From Pigmentiphaga litoralis (lineage in GTDB: Bacteria > Pseudomonadota > Gammaproteobacteria > Burkholderiales > Burkholderiaceae_B): DNA of 64,000 nucleotides. The position numbers and the translations under genes are program-made. Below the pieces are notes generated by a model. It did no database searches. It was given only the letters and a program-made list of their open reading frames with translations, and was not told the origin of the DNA. The stretch is from NCBI RefSeq assembly GCF_014651835.1, contig NZ_BMXQ01000001.1, positions 1,254,801 to 1,318,800 on the forward strand, in the 5' to 3' direction. This document shows, piece after piece, positions 36,136 through 45,608 of this stretch (positions are counted from its first letter, which is position 1; every line of letters begins with the position of its first letter).

Positions 36136-38424
36136 TCAGGCGGGAACGGCTGCGCCGTGCCTTGCGCGCAGCGCCGCTCGAATGCGGCCAGGGGTAAAAG
36201 GCGGCTGGCGAAACCGAACGCCCGTCGCATCGAACAGCGCATTGGCAATCGCGGCTGCGCTGGGCACCGACGCGGATTCGCCCGCGCCCATGGGGGGTTC
36301 GTCCTGGCGCGGCATCAGCAGCACCTCGATGTCGGGGACATCCTTGAAACCCAGGATGGGATAGGCGCCCCACTCGCGGCTGACCACGCCGGCTTCGTCG
36401 AACTCGACCTGTTCGAGCAGCACGCGGCTGATCGATTGAATCGCATTGCCCTGCAACTGGTGGCGCACACCCGCCGGGTTGACCATCATGCCGGTGTCCT
36501 GGCCGACGATCAGTCGTTCGACCCGCACACGCCCGGTGACCGGGTCCACGGCAATGGCGATTGCCCAAGCAGACCACGCGGCGCCGAATCCCGGAAAGCG
36601 GCTGTGGATGTATCGCGCGTACGCAAAGCCGTGGCCACGCAGCAGGCCATCCGGGTCAGGTTCGCCGCGGCTGCCGGTGCGGCGGTCGGACCACTGCGCC
36701 TTGGCGGCCACGGCGCGCACCAGGTCCGCTGCCCGGGCGTCACCCAGGTGCGCCAGGCGGAATTCGACCGGATCGCGTTCGGCGGCTTCGGCCAGTTCAT
36801 CAATGAACGCGTCATGCGCAAACGAGTTCGGCAAGGCCGACACCCCGCGCAGCCACGAGGCGCGCACGATGGCCGGCATATCCCGGCACACGATGCGCTG
36901 CGACGGGTAGCGATAAGGCGGCACGGCGGTGCGATCGCCCATCTGCAAGGCGCGTGGGCCAGCCGGCTCGACGCCCGTCAGCAGCAAGGCAAGCAAGGGG
37001 GCGTCGTTGGATGGATAGCTGGTCGCAAGTTCGTACGCGGACAGATTGCCCTGCGCGTCGATCGCGCCCTTCACGTCCACCAGCTGCGCAGCGCCCTTGG
37101 GTTCCCACGCATGTTCCTGCTCGCGGCTCAATTGCACGCGCACCGGGCGGCCCACGGCGCGCGACAGCAGCGCGGCGTCGGCCGCCACGTCGTCGGCGCA
37201 ATTTCGGCCGTAGCAGCCGGCGGCCTCGTGCCGCACGATCTCGATACGGTCTTCGGTCACGCCCAGCAGCCGATGCAGATCGATGCGCAGCATGTGGGGG
37301 TTCTGGGTGCCCGACCACACGGTCAGGCTGTCGCCCCGCACGTCGGCCACGGCGCAGGAAGGACCGATCGAAGCGTGCAACTGGTAGGGCCAGACATAGG
37401 TGGCGGACACCGTGGCGGCGGCGGCCGCAAAGTGCGCATCAGTGTCTTCCGAATCCTTCAACACACGGTCAGTGGAAGGGTTGTCGCGCAGCGCCCGCTC
37501 CAGATCGTCAAGCACAGGCGCATCGGGAATGGGTTTCCAGCGCACGACCAGCCGGCTCGCCGCCTGGATGGCCTGCCATTCGGTGTCCGCGACCACGCCC
37601 ACGAAGTCGCCCTGCGTGACCACGTCGATCACGCCTGGCATGCGGCGCACCGCCGCGTCGTCGACCCCCAGCAGGCTGTGGCCGATGAACGGACCGACGT
37701 CACGCCCGGGATACGGCGGACGTACCACCCGCCCATGGACCATGCCGGGCAGCCGGACATCGTGCACATAGACGTGCGTGCCGACGGCCTTGCCCGGGAT
37801 GTCCGTACGGGGGGTGTCCTGGCCGACGATGCGGTAGGTGGACGGAGGCTTGAGCGGCAATTCATCGGCCAGTTTCAGGTCGACGGCGTCGTCGCCCAGC
37901 AAGGTCCAGTAGTCGGTGGTGGCCGCGGCGCCCGGGGATAATGCGTTGCCCGGCACGTGCACGACGCCATCTTCCACGCGCAGCGCATGCACATCGACGC
38001 CGTAGTGCGCCGCCGCCCGCGCCAGCAGAAAGGCGCGCGCCTGCGCAGCGGCCCGGCGCAAGGGGATCGACGCGATCTGGATGGTGGCGCTGGCGATTGT
38101 CGGGCCCTGGTTGGGCACGGCTTCGGTATGGCCGAGCACCATCTCGACCCGCTGCACCGCCACGTCCAGTTCTTCGGCCACGATCTGCGCCAGCGACGTC
38201 CGGATGCCGGTGCCCAGGTCGACGTGGCCATTGAAGGCCAGCACCCGTCCCCCTGCAAGGATTGCGATGAACACGTCCGGATGCGCGGGCACGTAGTCCG
38301 ACGCGGCGCCCGGCTGACCGGGCGCGGGTTTCACGCCCGGCAATGGGTCGCGCACGATGCGCAGCGCCGGCCGCGCGGCCAGCAGCGCCAGGTGGTCGGC
38401 GCGATGCTGCGGCAGGTCAGCCAC
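36136..38424 (-). CDS. Molybdopterin-binding subunit of nicotinate dehydrogenase-type hydroxylase, no cytochrome domain
   Basis: 762 residues from a GTG that overlaps the nicX stop by 8 bp (translational coupling). Family: xanthine-dehydrogenase-type Mo hydroxylases, closest in appearance to the Mo part of NicB. Preserved elements are FNGHVDLGTGIRTSLAQIVA, the cofactor loop at 403-408 (AAGCYGRN), RASWLRGVSALPNSFAHDAF and the catalytic-glutamate motif MGAGESA (712-718, E716). Unlike P. putida NicB (about 1190 residues) it ends right after the Mo domain (FDATGVRFRQPPF) and has no CxxCH. No FeS subunit is beside it on this strand; NicA lies 2.5 kb away on the other strand. The likely role is the active Mo subunit of the nicotinate or pyridine hydroxylase. 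Confidence 0.85.
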   Translation of the reverse strand: MADLPQHRADHLALLAARPALRIVRDPLPGVKPAPGQPGAASDYVPAHPDVFIAILAGGRVLAFNGHVDLGTGIRTSLAQIVAEELDVAVQRVEMVLGHTEAVPNQGPTIASATIQIASIPLRRAAAQARAFLLARAAAHYGVDVHALRVEDGVVHVPGNALSPGAAATTDYWTLLGDDAVDLKLADELPLKPPSTYRIVGQDTPRTDIPGKAVGTHVYVHDVRLPGMVHGRVVRPPYPGRDVGPFIGHSLLGVDDAAVRRMPGVIDVVTQGDFVGVVADTEWQAIQAASRLVVRWKPIPDAPVLDDLERALRDNPSTDRVLKDSEDTDAHFAAAAATVSATYVWPYQLHASIGPSCAVADVRGDSLTVWSGTQNPHMLRIDLHRLLGVTEDRIEIVRHEAAGCYGRNCADDVAADAALLSRAVGRPVRVQLSREQEHAWEPKGAAQLVDVKGAIDAQGNLSAYELATSYPSNDAPLLALLLTGVEPAGPRALQMGDRTAVPPYRYPSQRIVCRDMPAIVRASWLRGVSALPNSFAHDAFIDELAEAAERDPVEFRLAHLGDARAADLVRAVAAKAQWSDRRTGSRGEPDPDGLLRGHGFAYARYIHSRFPGFGAAWSAWAIAIAVDPVTGRVRVERLIVGQDTGMMVNPAGVRHQLQGNAIQSISRVLLEQVEFDEAGVVSREWGAYPILGFKDVPDIEVLLMPRQDEPPMGAGESASVPSAAAIANALFDATGVRFRQPPFTPGRIRAALRARHGAAVPA

Positions 38425-39475
38425 CGGCGGATTCCTTGGCCCAGGCGTCGAGCACGCGGCCATCCTGCACGACTTTCTGTCCATCCAGTGCCACCGTGCA
38501 GTGGCGCATGGGAATGTCGATGTGGCAGGTCGTGCTGCGCTCGCCGCCGCCCTCGTTGTTCGGGCCCATCGAGAACAGGAAGTTGCCTTCGAAGGCGCGC
38601 GCGTCCATGCCTATCGTGGCTTCGCGATCGTACTGGGCCAGCGTCGACCAATAGGCCAGCGGCTGCAGGCCCCAGCCAATATGCGACATGGCATAGGCTT
38701 CCGGATCCTTGAAGGACGACATGTATTCCTTGAGCAGGTCGGCATGCATGCCGCCGCTGATGGACCGCACATAGCCGTCCTTGACGACCAGTTCGATCGG
38801 GTCGCTGATGTAGCTTTTCATGGGCAGCAGGATGTCGCCACGATCGAGCACGATCCGGCCTTGCGTGCCGCCTTCGTTCGGGAAGGTCAATGCGAAGCCG
38901 CTGGGCCAGTGGTCCCACCGGCCCGGTTCGTCGACAAAGCCGTATTCGCGGATCGCCGGGAATTCGCCCAAGGCGCAGCGCAGGTCGGTGCCGGCCGGCG
39001 ACGTGATGTGCATTTCCTTCGCGCCTTCGATGCGCGCCGCGGCCGCCATCACGCGTTCGCGATCATTCATGCTGGGCAGGATCCGGCACAGCACTTCGGG
39101 CGGTTCGACCGCCAGCAGGATCTTGGTGCCGCTTTTCAGGATCTCGTGCTGCTCCGGCGAAAACAGCAGCGTCATCAGGTCCAGGACCAGGTCGCTTTCT
39201 TTCAGCGCCGCAATGGCCGCGCGGTTGCCCGTGAGCGGCGTGGTGCCCAGGTAGGACAGCGAATCGCGGCTCAACGCCTTTTCGCCGTTGACCGGGGGCA
39301 GGTCCAGGCAGTTGACGATGGCGCCCAATGACGACACGGCAGCAATCGCGCCGCGCAGGGTTTGCGGATGGGTGGATGCGCCTGTCAGGATCGTGACGAC
39401 CTGTCCGGCTTCCAGTTTCGACAACGTGAGCACGTGGCGCCACGCTTCAAGCATCTGATGATCGCTAACCGCCAT
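38417..39475 (-). CDS. nicX: 2,5-dihydroxypyridine 5,6-dioxygenase
   Basis: Non-haem Fe(II) ring-cleavage enzyme turning 2,5-dihydroxypyridine into N-formylmaleamate. From MAVSDHQMLEAWRHVL the protein has 352 residues (P. putida NicX about 350). With this start the metal ligands fall at H265 (SHIGWG), H318 and D320 (CHIDIP), matching the positions reported for P. putida NicX. Other hallmarks are LAVEPPEVL, YGFVDEPGRWDHWPSGF and MDARAFEGNFLFSMGPN. First gene of a nicX-Mo subunit operon, divergent from nicC, with predicted promoter TTGTCA-N17-CAGAAT overlapped by an operator-like site. An in-frame ATG five codons upstream is a less likely start. Confidence 0.95.
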   Translation of the reverse strand: MAVSDHQMLEAWRHVLTLSKLEAGQVVTILTGASTHPQTLRGAIAAVSSLGAIVNCLDLPPVNGEKALSRDSLSYLGTTPLTGNRAAIAALKESDLVLDLMTLLFSPEQHEILKSGTKILLAVEPPEVLCRILPSMNDRERVMAAAARIEGAKEMHITSPAGTDLRCALGEFPAIREYGFVDEPGRWDHWPSGFALTFPNEGGTQGRIVLDRGDILLPMKSYISDPIELVVKDGYVRSISGGMHADLLKEYMSSFKDPEAYAMSHIGWGLQPLAYWSTLAQYDREATIGMDARAFEGNFLFSMGPNNEGGGERSTTCHIDIPMRHCTVALDGQKVVQDGRVLDAWAKESAGG

Positions 39476-39542
39476 TGCCGCACCCTTCATCTGTTGAGGG
39501 GATCGTATGGATCCCGCTGCCTTCAAGTCAGGCAATTTTTAA

Positions 39543-39583
39543 TGTGTACGCTGCATTCTGGCATTGGAAGAAAGAACTGACAA
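39543..39583 (-). promoter_or_regulatory. nicX promoter and operator site A
   Basis: Minus-strand -35 TTGTCA (39583 to 39578), 17-bp spacer, -10 CAGAAT (39560 to 39555). The 16-mer TGTGTACGCTGCATTC (plus strand, 39543-39558) covers the -10 and the start region, so a bound repressor would block nicX. Fifteen bases of this site (TACGCTGCATTCTGG) recur exactly at 45289-45303. Confidence 0.6.
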
Positions 39584-39702
39584 CAAGGGAATGCCCCGCT
39601 GTCGGGCCTCATGGAATACCCGCATTCACCTTACCTCTCAGGCGCTTCAACTTGGTGCTTGATGCACCGCAATGCGCCCGCAAGCGTGCGTAAAAAACCC
39701 TG

Positions 39703-39737
39703 TTTACTGCGGCATTTTGAGTGTGTACACTGCATTC
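39703..39737 (+). promoter_or_regulatory. nicC promoter and operator site B
   Basis: -35 TTTACT (39703-39708), 17-bp spacer, -10 TACACT (39726-39731). The 16-mer TGTGTACACTGCATTC (39722-39737), with a palindromic core GTGTACAC, covers the -10 box. It differs from site A by one base and is in the same orientation although it serves the divergent gene. The stretch between the two sites (39584-39702) shows no gene. Confidence 0.6.
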
Positions 39738-39755
39738 AAATCATCAAGGCGATGA

Positions 39756-40928
<1,173 letters not shown>

Positions 40929-40994
40929 TCGACACCCTTCTCTGACGTATAGTGCTGCGAGGCGCGCCGCCACGGTGCGCCAGCCAGGATGGTT

Positions 40995-41468
40995 ATGGAT
41001 AACGGGTACCGAAACTTCGTGTTGAACGTGAACGGCGCAGGCGCCGTCGTGCACGCGGACCCGGAAACTCCGCTGCTGTACCTGCTGCGCAATGACCTGG
41101 AACTGAACGGACCGAAATTTGGCTGCGGGCTGGGTCAATGCGGCGCCTGTACCGTGCTGGTCGACGGTGTGGCTGCCCGGTCGTGCGTGATCCCGGTCAA
41201 GCGGGTGGGCGCGCGTCAGATCACCACGCTGGAAGGCCTGTGCCGCAACGGCCAGCCCGGCACCACCCAGCAAGCCTTCATCGATGCCCAGGCCGCCCAA
41301 TGCGGCTACTGCCTGAACGGCATGATCATGACGGCCGAGGCGCTGCTGCGCCGCGATCCGCATCCGTCCGAACAGACCATTCGCGACGAACTTCATTACA
41401 ACCTGTGCCGCTGCGGCACCCACGTTGAAATTCTTGCGGCCGTGGCGCGCGCCGCCGCGGCGGAATGA
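40995..41468 (+). CDS. nicA: Nicotinate dehydrogenase FeS subunit (2Fe-2S)
   Basis: Electron-transfer subunit with two [2Fe-2S] clusters for the Mo hydroxylase that converts nicotinate to 6-hydroxynicotinate. Starting at the ATG with AGGA 5 bp upstream, the protein is 157 residues, the same as P. putida NicA. Plant-ferredoxin-type cluster: C44, C49, C52, C64 (CGLGQCGACTV, SCVIPV). Helical-domain cluster: C103, C106, C138, C140 (CGYCLNG, NLCRCGTH). An ATG two codons upstream is possible. The stop overlaps the start of the next gene (ATGA), which indicates coupled translation. Confidence 0.95.
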   Translation: MDNGYRNFVLNVNGAGAVVHADPETPLLYLLRNDLELNGPKFGCGLGQCGACTVLVDGVAARSCVIPVKRVGARQITTLEGLCRNGQPGTTQQAFIDAQAAQCGYCLNGMIMTAEALLRRDPHPSEQTIRDELHYNLCRCGTHVEILAAVARAAAAE

Positions 41469-44400
41469 ACATGGCCAACGGCCTGCCTGCCCTTCCCACC
41501 TCTTACGACCTGACACCCCCCGACCCGGGCAACACCCTGCACGGCGTCGTACTGCGCCCGCCGCGCATGGATTGGGATGGCCAGCGCTATACCGGCATGA
41601 CACTGCGTCACGCCGACGACCGCGCCCTGCGCAGGATCCCCGGCGTGTTCCCTGCAGTGATCGACCGGCACTTTGCCGGTGTGGTGGCAGTCAGCGCAGT
41701 GCTGGCCGACCAGGGTGCGAGCCGGCTGGTGGTGGAGTGGAACGCGGCGTTGCGGGAAGGAGCGAAGGCGTCCACCGGTGGCCCGGACGCTTCCGCCGGA
41801 GACGCGGATGGCATCCCCGGGCCAGAGACGTTCTCACGCGACTACGCCTGGCCGCAGGCGCAGGCTGCCGAACCGTGCTGGGCGGTCGCCTGGGTCCATG
41901 ATCGGGGCGTATCGGTCTGGGCGCCGGCGACTGATGTGGGCTTGCTTCAGGCAGAGATTGCCACGCTGCTGTCGCTGGCGGTGGAGCAGGTCACCGTGCT
42001 GCCGACGGGCCAGCCCGCGCATGCCGGCGCGTTCGATGCCGCCGCAGATGCGGTGTTGTTGTCCCGGGCCGTGTACCGCCCGGTGCGGGTCCGGTCGGGA
42101 ATGGCGGCGGCGGCGGTGATGCCGACGCGGTTGACGGCGACGTTGCCCTCTGCATCGCTGTCGTCCGGAAAGTTGTCGTCCGAAACGTTGTCCTCTGCAA
42201 CGTTGTCCTCTGCAACGTTGTCCTCTGCAATGTTGCAGATCACCACGTTGCGGATGACAACCGGTGCGCCGGTGGTGCACCGCCCCAGCATCGCGCGCCT
42301 GCTGGCGAGCGGAGTGGCAGGCGGGGTGGCGGGCGGGATCGCTGGCAGTACGGTGTCAGGCAGTACGGTGTCAGGCAGCACGGAGCCAGGCAATAGGCGT
42401 GCAGGCAGTACCGCGTCGGGCAGCCCCTCGGCGACTAACTCCTCAGCCGACCGCCCGCCGCACCCGGTCGTGCCCTACGACGCGGCGCCTGCCATCGACT
42501 GGCACCCGGACGCCAGCCTGGACAATCTGAGCACCGGCACGACGCCCGAAGGCCTGCCCGCCGCCCAGGTGTTCGCGCTTGAATCCTTCATCGACGAAAT
42601 GGCGGCGACGCGCGGGGTGGATCCCGTCACCCTGCGACTGACACAGCTTGCGCGGGACCCCCGTGGCCAGGCCTTGGTACGGACGGTCGCGGAGCGCGCT
42701 GGATGGCAGGACACGTCCCGCGGAGCGGGCCGCGGCATGGCGTACAGCAGCGTAATCGACCACAGCACGGTTCCGCCCAGCCGCACCTGGTCGGCATGGG
42801 TGGCCGAAGTGGCCGTCGACGCCGCCAGCGGCCACGTCGCCGTCACCCGCGTGGTGGTCGGTCATGACATCGAGCACCTTGCGCCCGGCCCGGTCCGGAC
42901 CGCGCAGGCCCCGATCGAGCGGCAGATCGACGGGGTGACACGTGCACTGCTCGCGCTACCCGCCGGCTTTGATGACTGGGCAGGTCAGGCCACGGCCCCC
43001 GAACCCAAACCGGAACCCGACGGCGGCAGTACCGCCGTTGCACCCCGACAGGCCGCGGCAGGCACCACCGACATTACCTGGGTTGCACCAGGCGGCGACG
43101 TGGCCACGGCCCGACCCCTGGCATGGACCGCGGCCGCCGCCCTGCCCGCAGCCGCAGCGGTCGCCAACGCCATCTTCGACGCGACCGGCGTCCGCCTGCG
43201 TCAACCGCCTTTCAACAGCGACGCCGCGCGCCAGCAGCTGCGCGGCGAAACCGCCGCCCCGGAGCGGCGCATGGCCTATGCCTGGCTGGGTGGGATTGCG
43301 GCAGCGGCCGTCGGCCTGACCGCGGCCGCGCTGCCCTGGCGCCCAGCGATTGCGCCGGTACAGCCGCCCGACCTGTCGGTGTACTCGGCCGAAGCCATCG
43401 AACGTGGACGCCTGGTGGCCGCCGCCAGCGATTGCGTGGTGTGCCACACCGCACCGGGCGGCGTACCCAATGCCGGCGGCCTGCACCTGGACACGCCCTT
43501 CGGGCAGATCGTCACCACCAACATCACGCCCGACGTCGAGACCGGCATCGGCAACTGGTCGTATGCCGCATTCGAACGCGCAATGCGCCAGGGCATCCAT
43601 CGCGATGGCAGGCACCTGTATCCGGCATTTCCGTACACCTCGTTCGCCAAGTTCACCGAAGCCGACATGACGGCGCTATATGCCTACATGATGGCTCAGC
43701 CCGCCGTGCGATCGACGCCGGCGCCCACGTCGCTCGCCTTTCCGTACAGCATCCGCCCGCTGATGGCGGGCTGGAACACGCTGTTCCACGACGACCAACC
43801 CTACGCGCCCGACCCCACGCAAAGCCTGCAGTGGAACCGCGGCGCGTATCTGGTCCAGGGGGCGGGGCACTGCGGCGCGTGCCACACGCCGCGCAATGCG
43901 CTGGGCGCCGAACAGCGCGGCAAGCCCGCCTTTCTGGCAGGCGGCGAAGCGGAAGGGTGGGAAGCGCCCGCCTTGAATCGCCTGTCGCACGCGCCGATTC
44001 CATGGAATGAGGGCGACTTCTTCCAGTACCTGAGCACCGGTTTTTCGCCGCGTCACGGCTCCGCCGCGGGCCCGATGGGCCCGGTCATCCATGGATTGCA
44101 GCAACTGCCGTCGGCCGACGTCGCGGCCATGGCGCATTACCTGGCGAATCTGGACGGCGTAAAGGAAACTGGGGGCACTGCGCCAACCGCCACGGTGGAC
44201 ACCGCCCTGCCCGCGACGCAGCTGGCCCGTATCGAAGCCGCGACCGCGCCTCGCGCCAAGGTGTTCGACGCGGCAGGCGAAAGGATCTTTGAAGGGGCCT
44301 GCGCCGTCTGCCACGAGCCCCAGGCCGGACCGGCCCTGGCAGGCATCAAGCTGTCATTGGCTTTGAACACCAACCTGCATAGCGATCAGCCCGATAACGT

Positions 44401-44590
44401 CCTGCAGTCGATCCTGAAAGGCATCGACAGCCCGGCCAACGATGCGCTGGGCGATATGCCCGCATTCGGCAGCACACTGAACGACAGGCAGATCGTGGAC
44501 GTCGTCCGTTACCTGCGGGATCGGTTTGCGCCGGATCGCCCGGCCTGGAACAACGTCGAAGACAGGTTGCAGTTGCTGCGCAAGCACTGA
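41465..44590 (+). CDS. NicB-like protein with eroded Mo domain and three c-type haem motifs
   Basis: 1041 residues, coupled to nicA. The C-terminal half is a membrane-anchored triple cytochrome c: hydrophobic anchor at about 605-625 and CxxCH sites at C657 (CVVCH), C803 (CGACH) and C946 (CAVCH), as in P. putida NicB. The N-terminal 600 residues still align in pieces with a Mo-hydroxylase domain (GVVLRPPRMDWDGQRY; LESFIDEMAATRGVDPVTLR; ANAIFDATGVRLRQPPF). The first 150-200 residues are missing, the GAGCYG cofactor loop reads TGQPAHAG (about 180), and the GAGE catalytic motif reads LAWTAAAAL (about 550). Residues 226-257 and 294-324 are 15-bp repeat expansions. Probably an electron-transfer/scaffold subunit that partners the Mo protein at 36136-38424. 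Confidence 0.88.
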   Translation: MNMANGLPALPTSYDLTPPDPGNTLHGVVLRPPRMDWDGQRYTGMTLRHADDRALRRIPGVFPAVIDRHFAGVVAVSAVLADQGASRLVVEWNAALREGAKASTGGPDASAGDADGIPGPETFSRDYAWPQAQAAEPCWAVAWVHDRGVSVWAPATDVGLLQAEIATLLSLAVEQVTVLPTGQPAHAGAFDAAADAVLLSRAVYRPVRVRSGMAAAAVMPTRLTATLPSASLSSGKLSSETLSSATLSSATLSSAMLQITTLRMTTGAPVVHRPSIARLLASGVAGGVAGGIAGSTVSGSTVSGSTEPGNRRAGSTASGSPSATNSSADRPPHPVVPYDAAPAIDWHPDASLDNLSTGTTPEGLPAAQVFALESFIDEMAATRGVDPVTLRLTQLARDPRGQALVRTVAERAGWQDTSRGAGRGMAYSSVIDHSTVPPSRTWSAWVAEVAVDAASGHVAVTRVVVGHDIEHLAPGPVRTAQAPIERQIDGVTRALLALPAGFDDWAGQATAPEPKPEPDGGSTAVAPRQAAAGTTDITWVAPGGDVATARPLAWTAAAALPAAAAVANAIFDATGVRLRQPPFNSDAARQQLRGETAAPERRMAYAWLGGIAAAAVGLTAAALPWRPAIAPVQPPDLSVYSAEAIERGRLVAAASDCVVCHTAPGGVPNAGGLHLDTPFGQIVTTNITPDVETGIGNWSYAAFERAMRQGIHRDGRHLYPAFPYTSFAKFTEADMTALYAYMMAQPAVRSTPAPTSLAFPYSIRPLMAGWNTLFHDDQPYAPDPTQSLQWNRGAYLVQGAGHCGACHTPRNALGAEQRGKPAFLAGGEAEGWEAPALNRLSHAPIPWNEGDFFQYLSTGFSPRHGSAAGPMGPVIHGLQQLPSADVAAMAHYLANLDGVKETGGTAPTATVDTALPATQLARIEAATAPRAKVFDAAGERIFEGACAVCHEPQAGPALAGIKLSLALNTNLHSDQPDNVLQSILKGIDSPANDALGDMPAFGSTLNDRQIVDVVRYLRDRFAPDRPAWNNVEDRLQLLRKH
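42141..42235 (+). repeat. 15-bp tandem repeat inside the NicB-like gene (array 1)
   Basis: Six or more units of the form CGTTGTCCTCTGCAA, degenerate at the left and identical for the last three copies. They keep frame and encode repeated xLSSA pentapeptides. The array sits where a normal Mo domain has the loop after its cofactor motif. Confidence 0.9.
42343..42435 (+). repeat. 15-bp tandem repeat inside the NicB-like gene (array 2)
   Basis: About six units based on GGCAGTACGGTGTCA, again 15 bp and in frame, encoding GSTVS-like pentapeptides. Its sequence is unrelated to array 1, so two independent expansions occurred within 300 bp of the same degenerate domain. Confidence 0.9.
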
Positions 44591-44605
44591 TGGCAGGCCA
44601 GCGGA

Positions 44606-45139
44606 TCAGTCCGCCGCGTCCAGGCCCATCTTGCGAAGCAGGTACAGAATGGCCACACGTTCGGCCGGGTTGAGATCACCAAAAGTCAGTTCCGTGATCT
44701 GGTCGGCAAAGGGTTCCATCTCGTGCACCAGCGCTGCGCCATCGGTTGTCAGCGACACGACAACCTTGCGCCGGTCGCTGGGGTCATGATCGACGGACAA
44801 CAGCCCGCGCGTCTTGAGCCGGTCGATCACCCCGCGAATCGTGGCCTGGTCGATCGCGGTGATTTTGACGATGTCGCTGAGCGAGCAAGCCCCCTTGTCC
44901 CGCACCGCGCACAGCGTCACAAACTGCGCGGCAGTCAGCTGCGAATCGGGAATGATCTGCTGGAACAGCGCCATGTGCCGCTGATACGCGCGGCGCAGCA
45001 AGTGCCCGACCTGATCGGAAAACACATAGGCCGGTTCGGGCGATGGCGCGGCGACGGACGCACGCTTGGGGGTAGATGGAGGCATCGGGGCGGCAACGAG
45101 AAGGCGACGTGCCGCCTGCGGCGGGTTGCCGACAGGCAT
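44606..45139 (-). CDS. nicR: MarR-family regulator, probable NicR/BpsR type
   Basis: 177 residues from the first ATG. A Pro/Ala-rich N-terminus (1-35) precedes a MarR winged HTH: SLSDIVKITAIDQATIRGVI, then the wing KTRGLLSVDHDPSDRRKVVV. Ligand-responsive MarR proteins (NicR in Pseudomonas, BpsR in Bordetella) repress nic genes and are released by 6-hydroxynicotinate. This gene is convergent with the NicB-like gene and close to the nic genes. Its promoter contains a TGTGTACA element like the nicX and nicC operators. A start at 45085 (MPPSTPK) would give a more usual leader length. Symbol given by context; identity as NicR not proven. Confidence 0.8.
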   Translation of the reverse strand: MPVGNPPQAARRLLVAAPMPPSTPKRASVAAPSPEPAYVFSDQVGHLLRRAYQRHMALFQQIIPDSQLTAAQFVTLCAVRDKGACSLSDIVKITAIDQATIRGVIDRLKTRGLLSVDHDPSDRRKVVVSLTTDGAALVHEMEPFADQITELTFGDLNPAERVAILYLLRKMGLDAAD

Positions 45140-45147
45140 GGAAAACG

Positions 45148-45185
45148 CGTGTGTACATTATATCGGCACACGCTGTAACGGACAA
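45148..45185 (-). promoter_or_regulatory. Promoter and operator of the MarR gene (site C)
   Basis: Minus-strand -35 TTGTCC (45185 to 45180), 17-bp spacer, perfect -10 TATAAT (45162 to 45157). The -10 lies between CGTGTG (45148-45153) and CACACG (45167-45172), a perfect 6-bp inverted repeat, and adjoins TGTGTACA, the core of sites A and B. Autoregulation is the natural reading. Confidence 0.65.
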
Positions 45186-45608
45186 GGAAACATAGCGACT
45201 ACCGCTTTTCCCGCCAGGCGATACGCCTGTTCCTCAAAACGCTGGGTCGCCAACCGACGCTATCAACGCGCGCCCAGTTTCGAGCGTCTACGCTGCATTC
45301 TGGTGCACGGCTCGGGCCGGGGGGACACCCTTCAAATCTGAAAAACCCGAAAATCTGCCACATCTGCGTTATCCGGTGGATCACATGGCAAATGTGGCAA
45401 AAAATGGCGTTTTCTGATTTTTAAGGGTCCCCCGGCGCGCCCCGGATCGATGTTCTGCACGTCAAATTGCCGGTCGCGACGTCACCGGAGGTTCAGCGCG
45501 TGGCGCAGATCGCCCTGAACAAGGCGTTGCGGATCCTTGGGAGCGCCGACGCGTGGGGCAACACGCTGACGGTCGCCACGGGCCGCATGGACCGCGGACC
45601 GCCACCCC
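45186..45608. other. Gene-poor spacer with orphan operator copy and inverted repeat
   Basis: No convincing gene. It holds an orphan operator-like site (45285-45300, CGTCTACGCTGCATTC) sharing 15 bp exactly with nicX site A. There is also an inverted repeat TGCCACAT (45356-45363) / ATGTGGCA (45392-45399), followed by AT-rich sequence. From about 45446 a short open stretch reads IDVLHVKLPVATSPEVQ then RVAQIALNKALRILG. This resembles a gene-end fragment, but I cannot assign it to a family. The region looks like the scar of a lost nic-regulated gene. Confidence 0.45.

Noticed and set aside
34528-37941. 1137-codon plus-strand open frame across DUF1185 and Mo-subunit genes
   Set aside because: No recognisable domain and it covers three well-supported genes on the other strand.
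42141-42235. Pentapeptide-repeat protein domain in the NicB-like gene
   Set aside because: The xLSSA units arise from a 15-bp DNA tandem repeat and lack the A(D/N)LXX pattern over enough length for a beta-helix.
41465-44590. Calling the NicB-like gene a pseudogene
   Set aside because: The frame is open for 1041 codons, is coupled to nicA and keeps three intact CxxCH motifs, so a changed function is more likely than decay.
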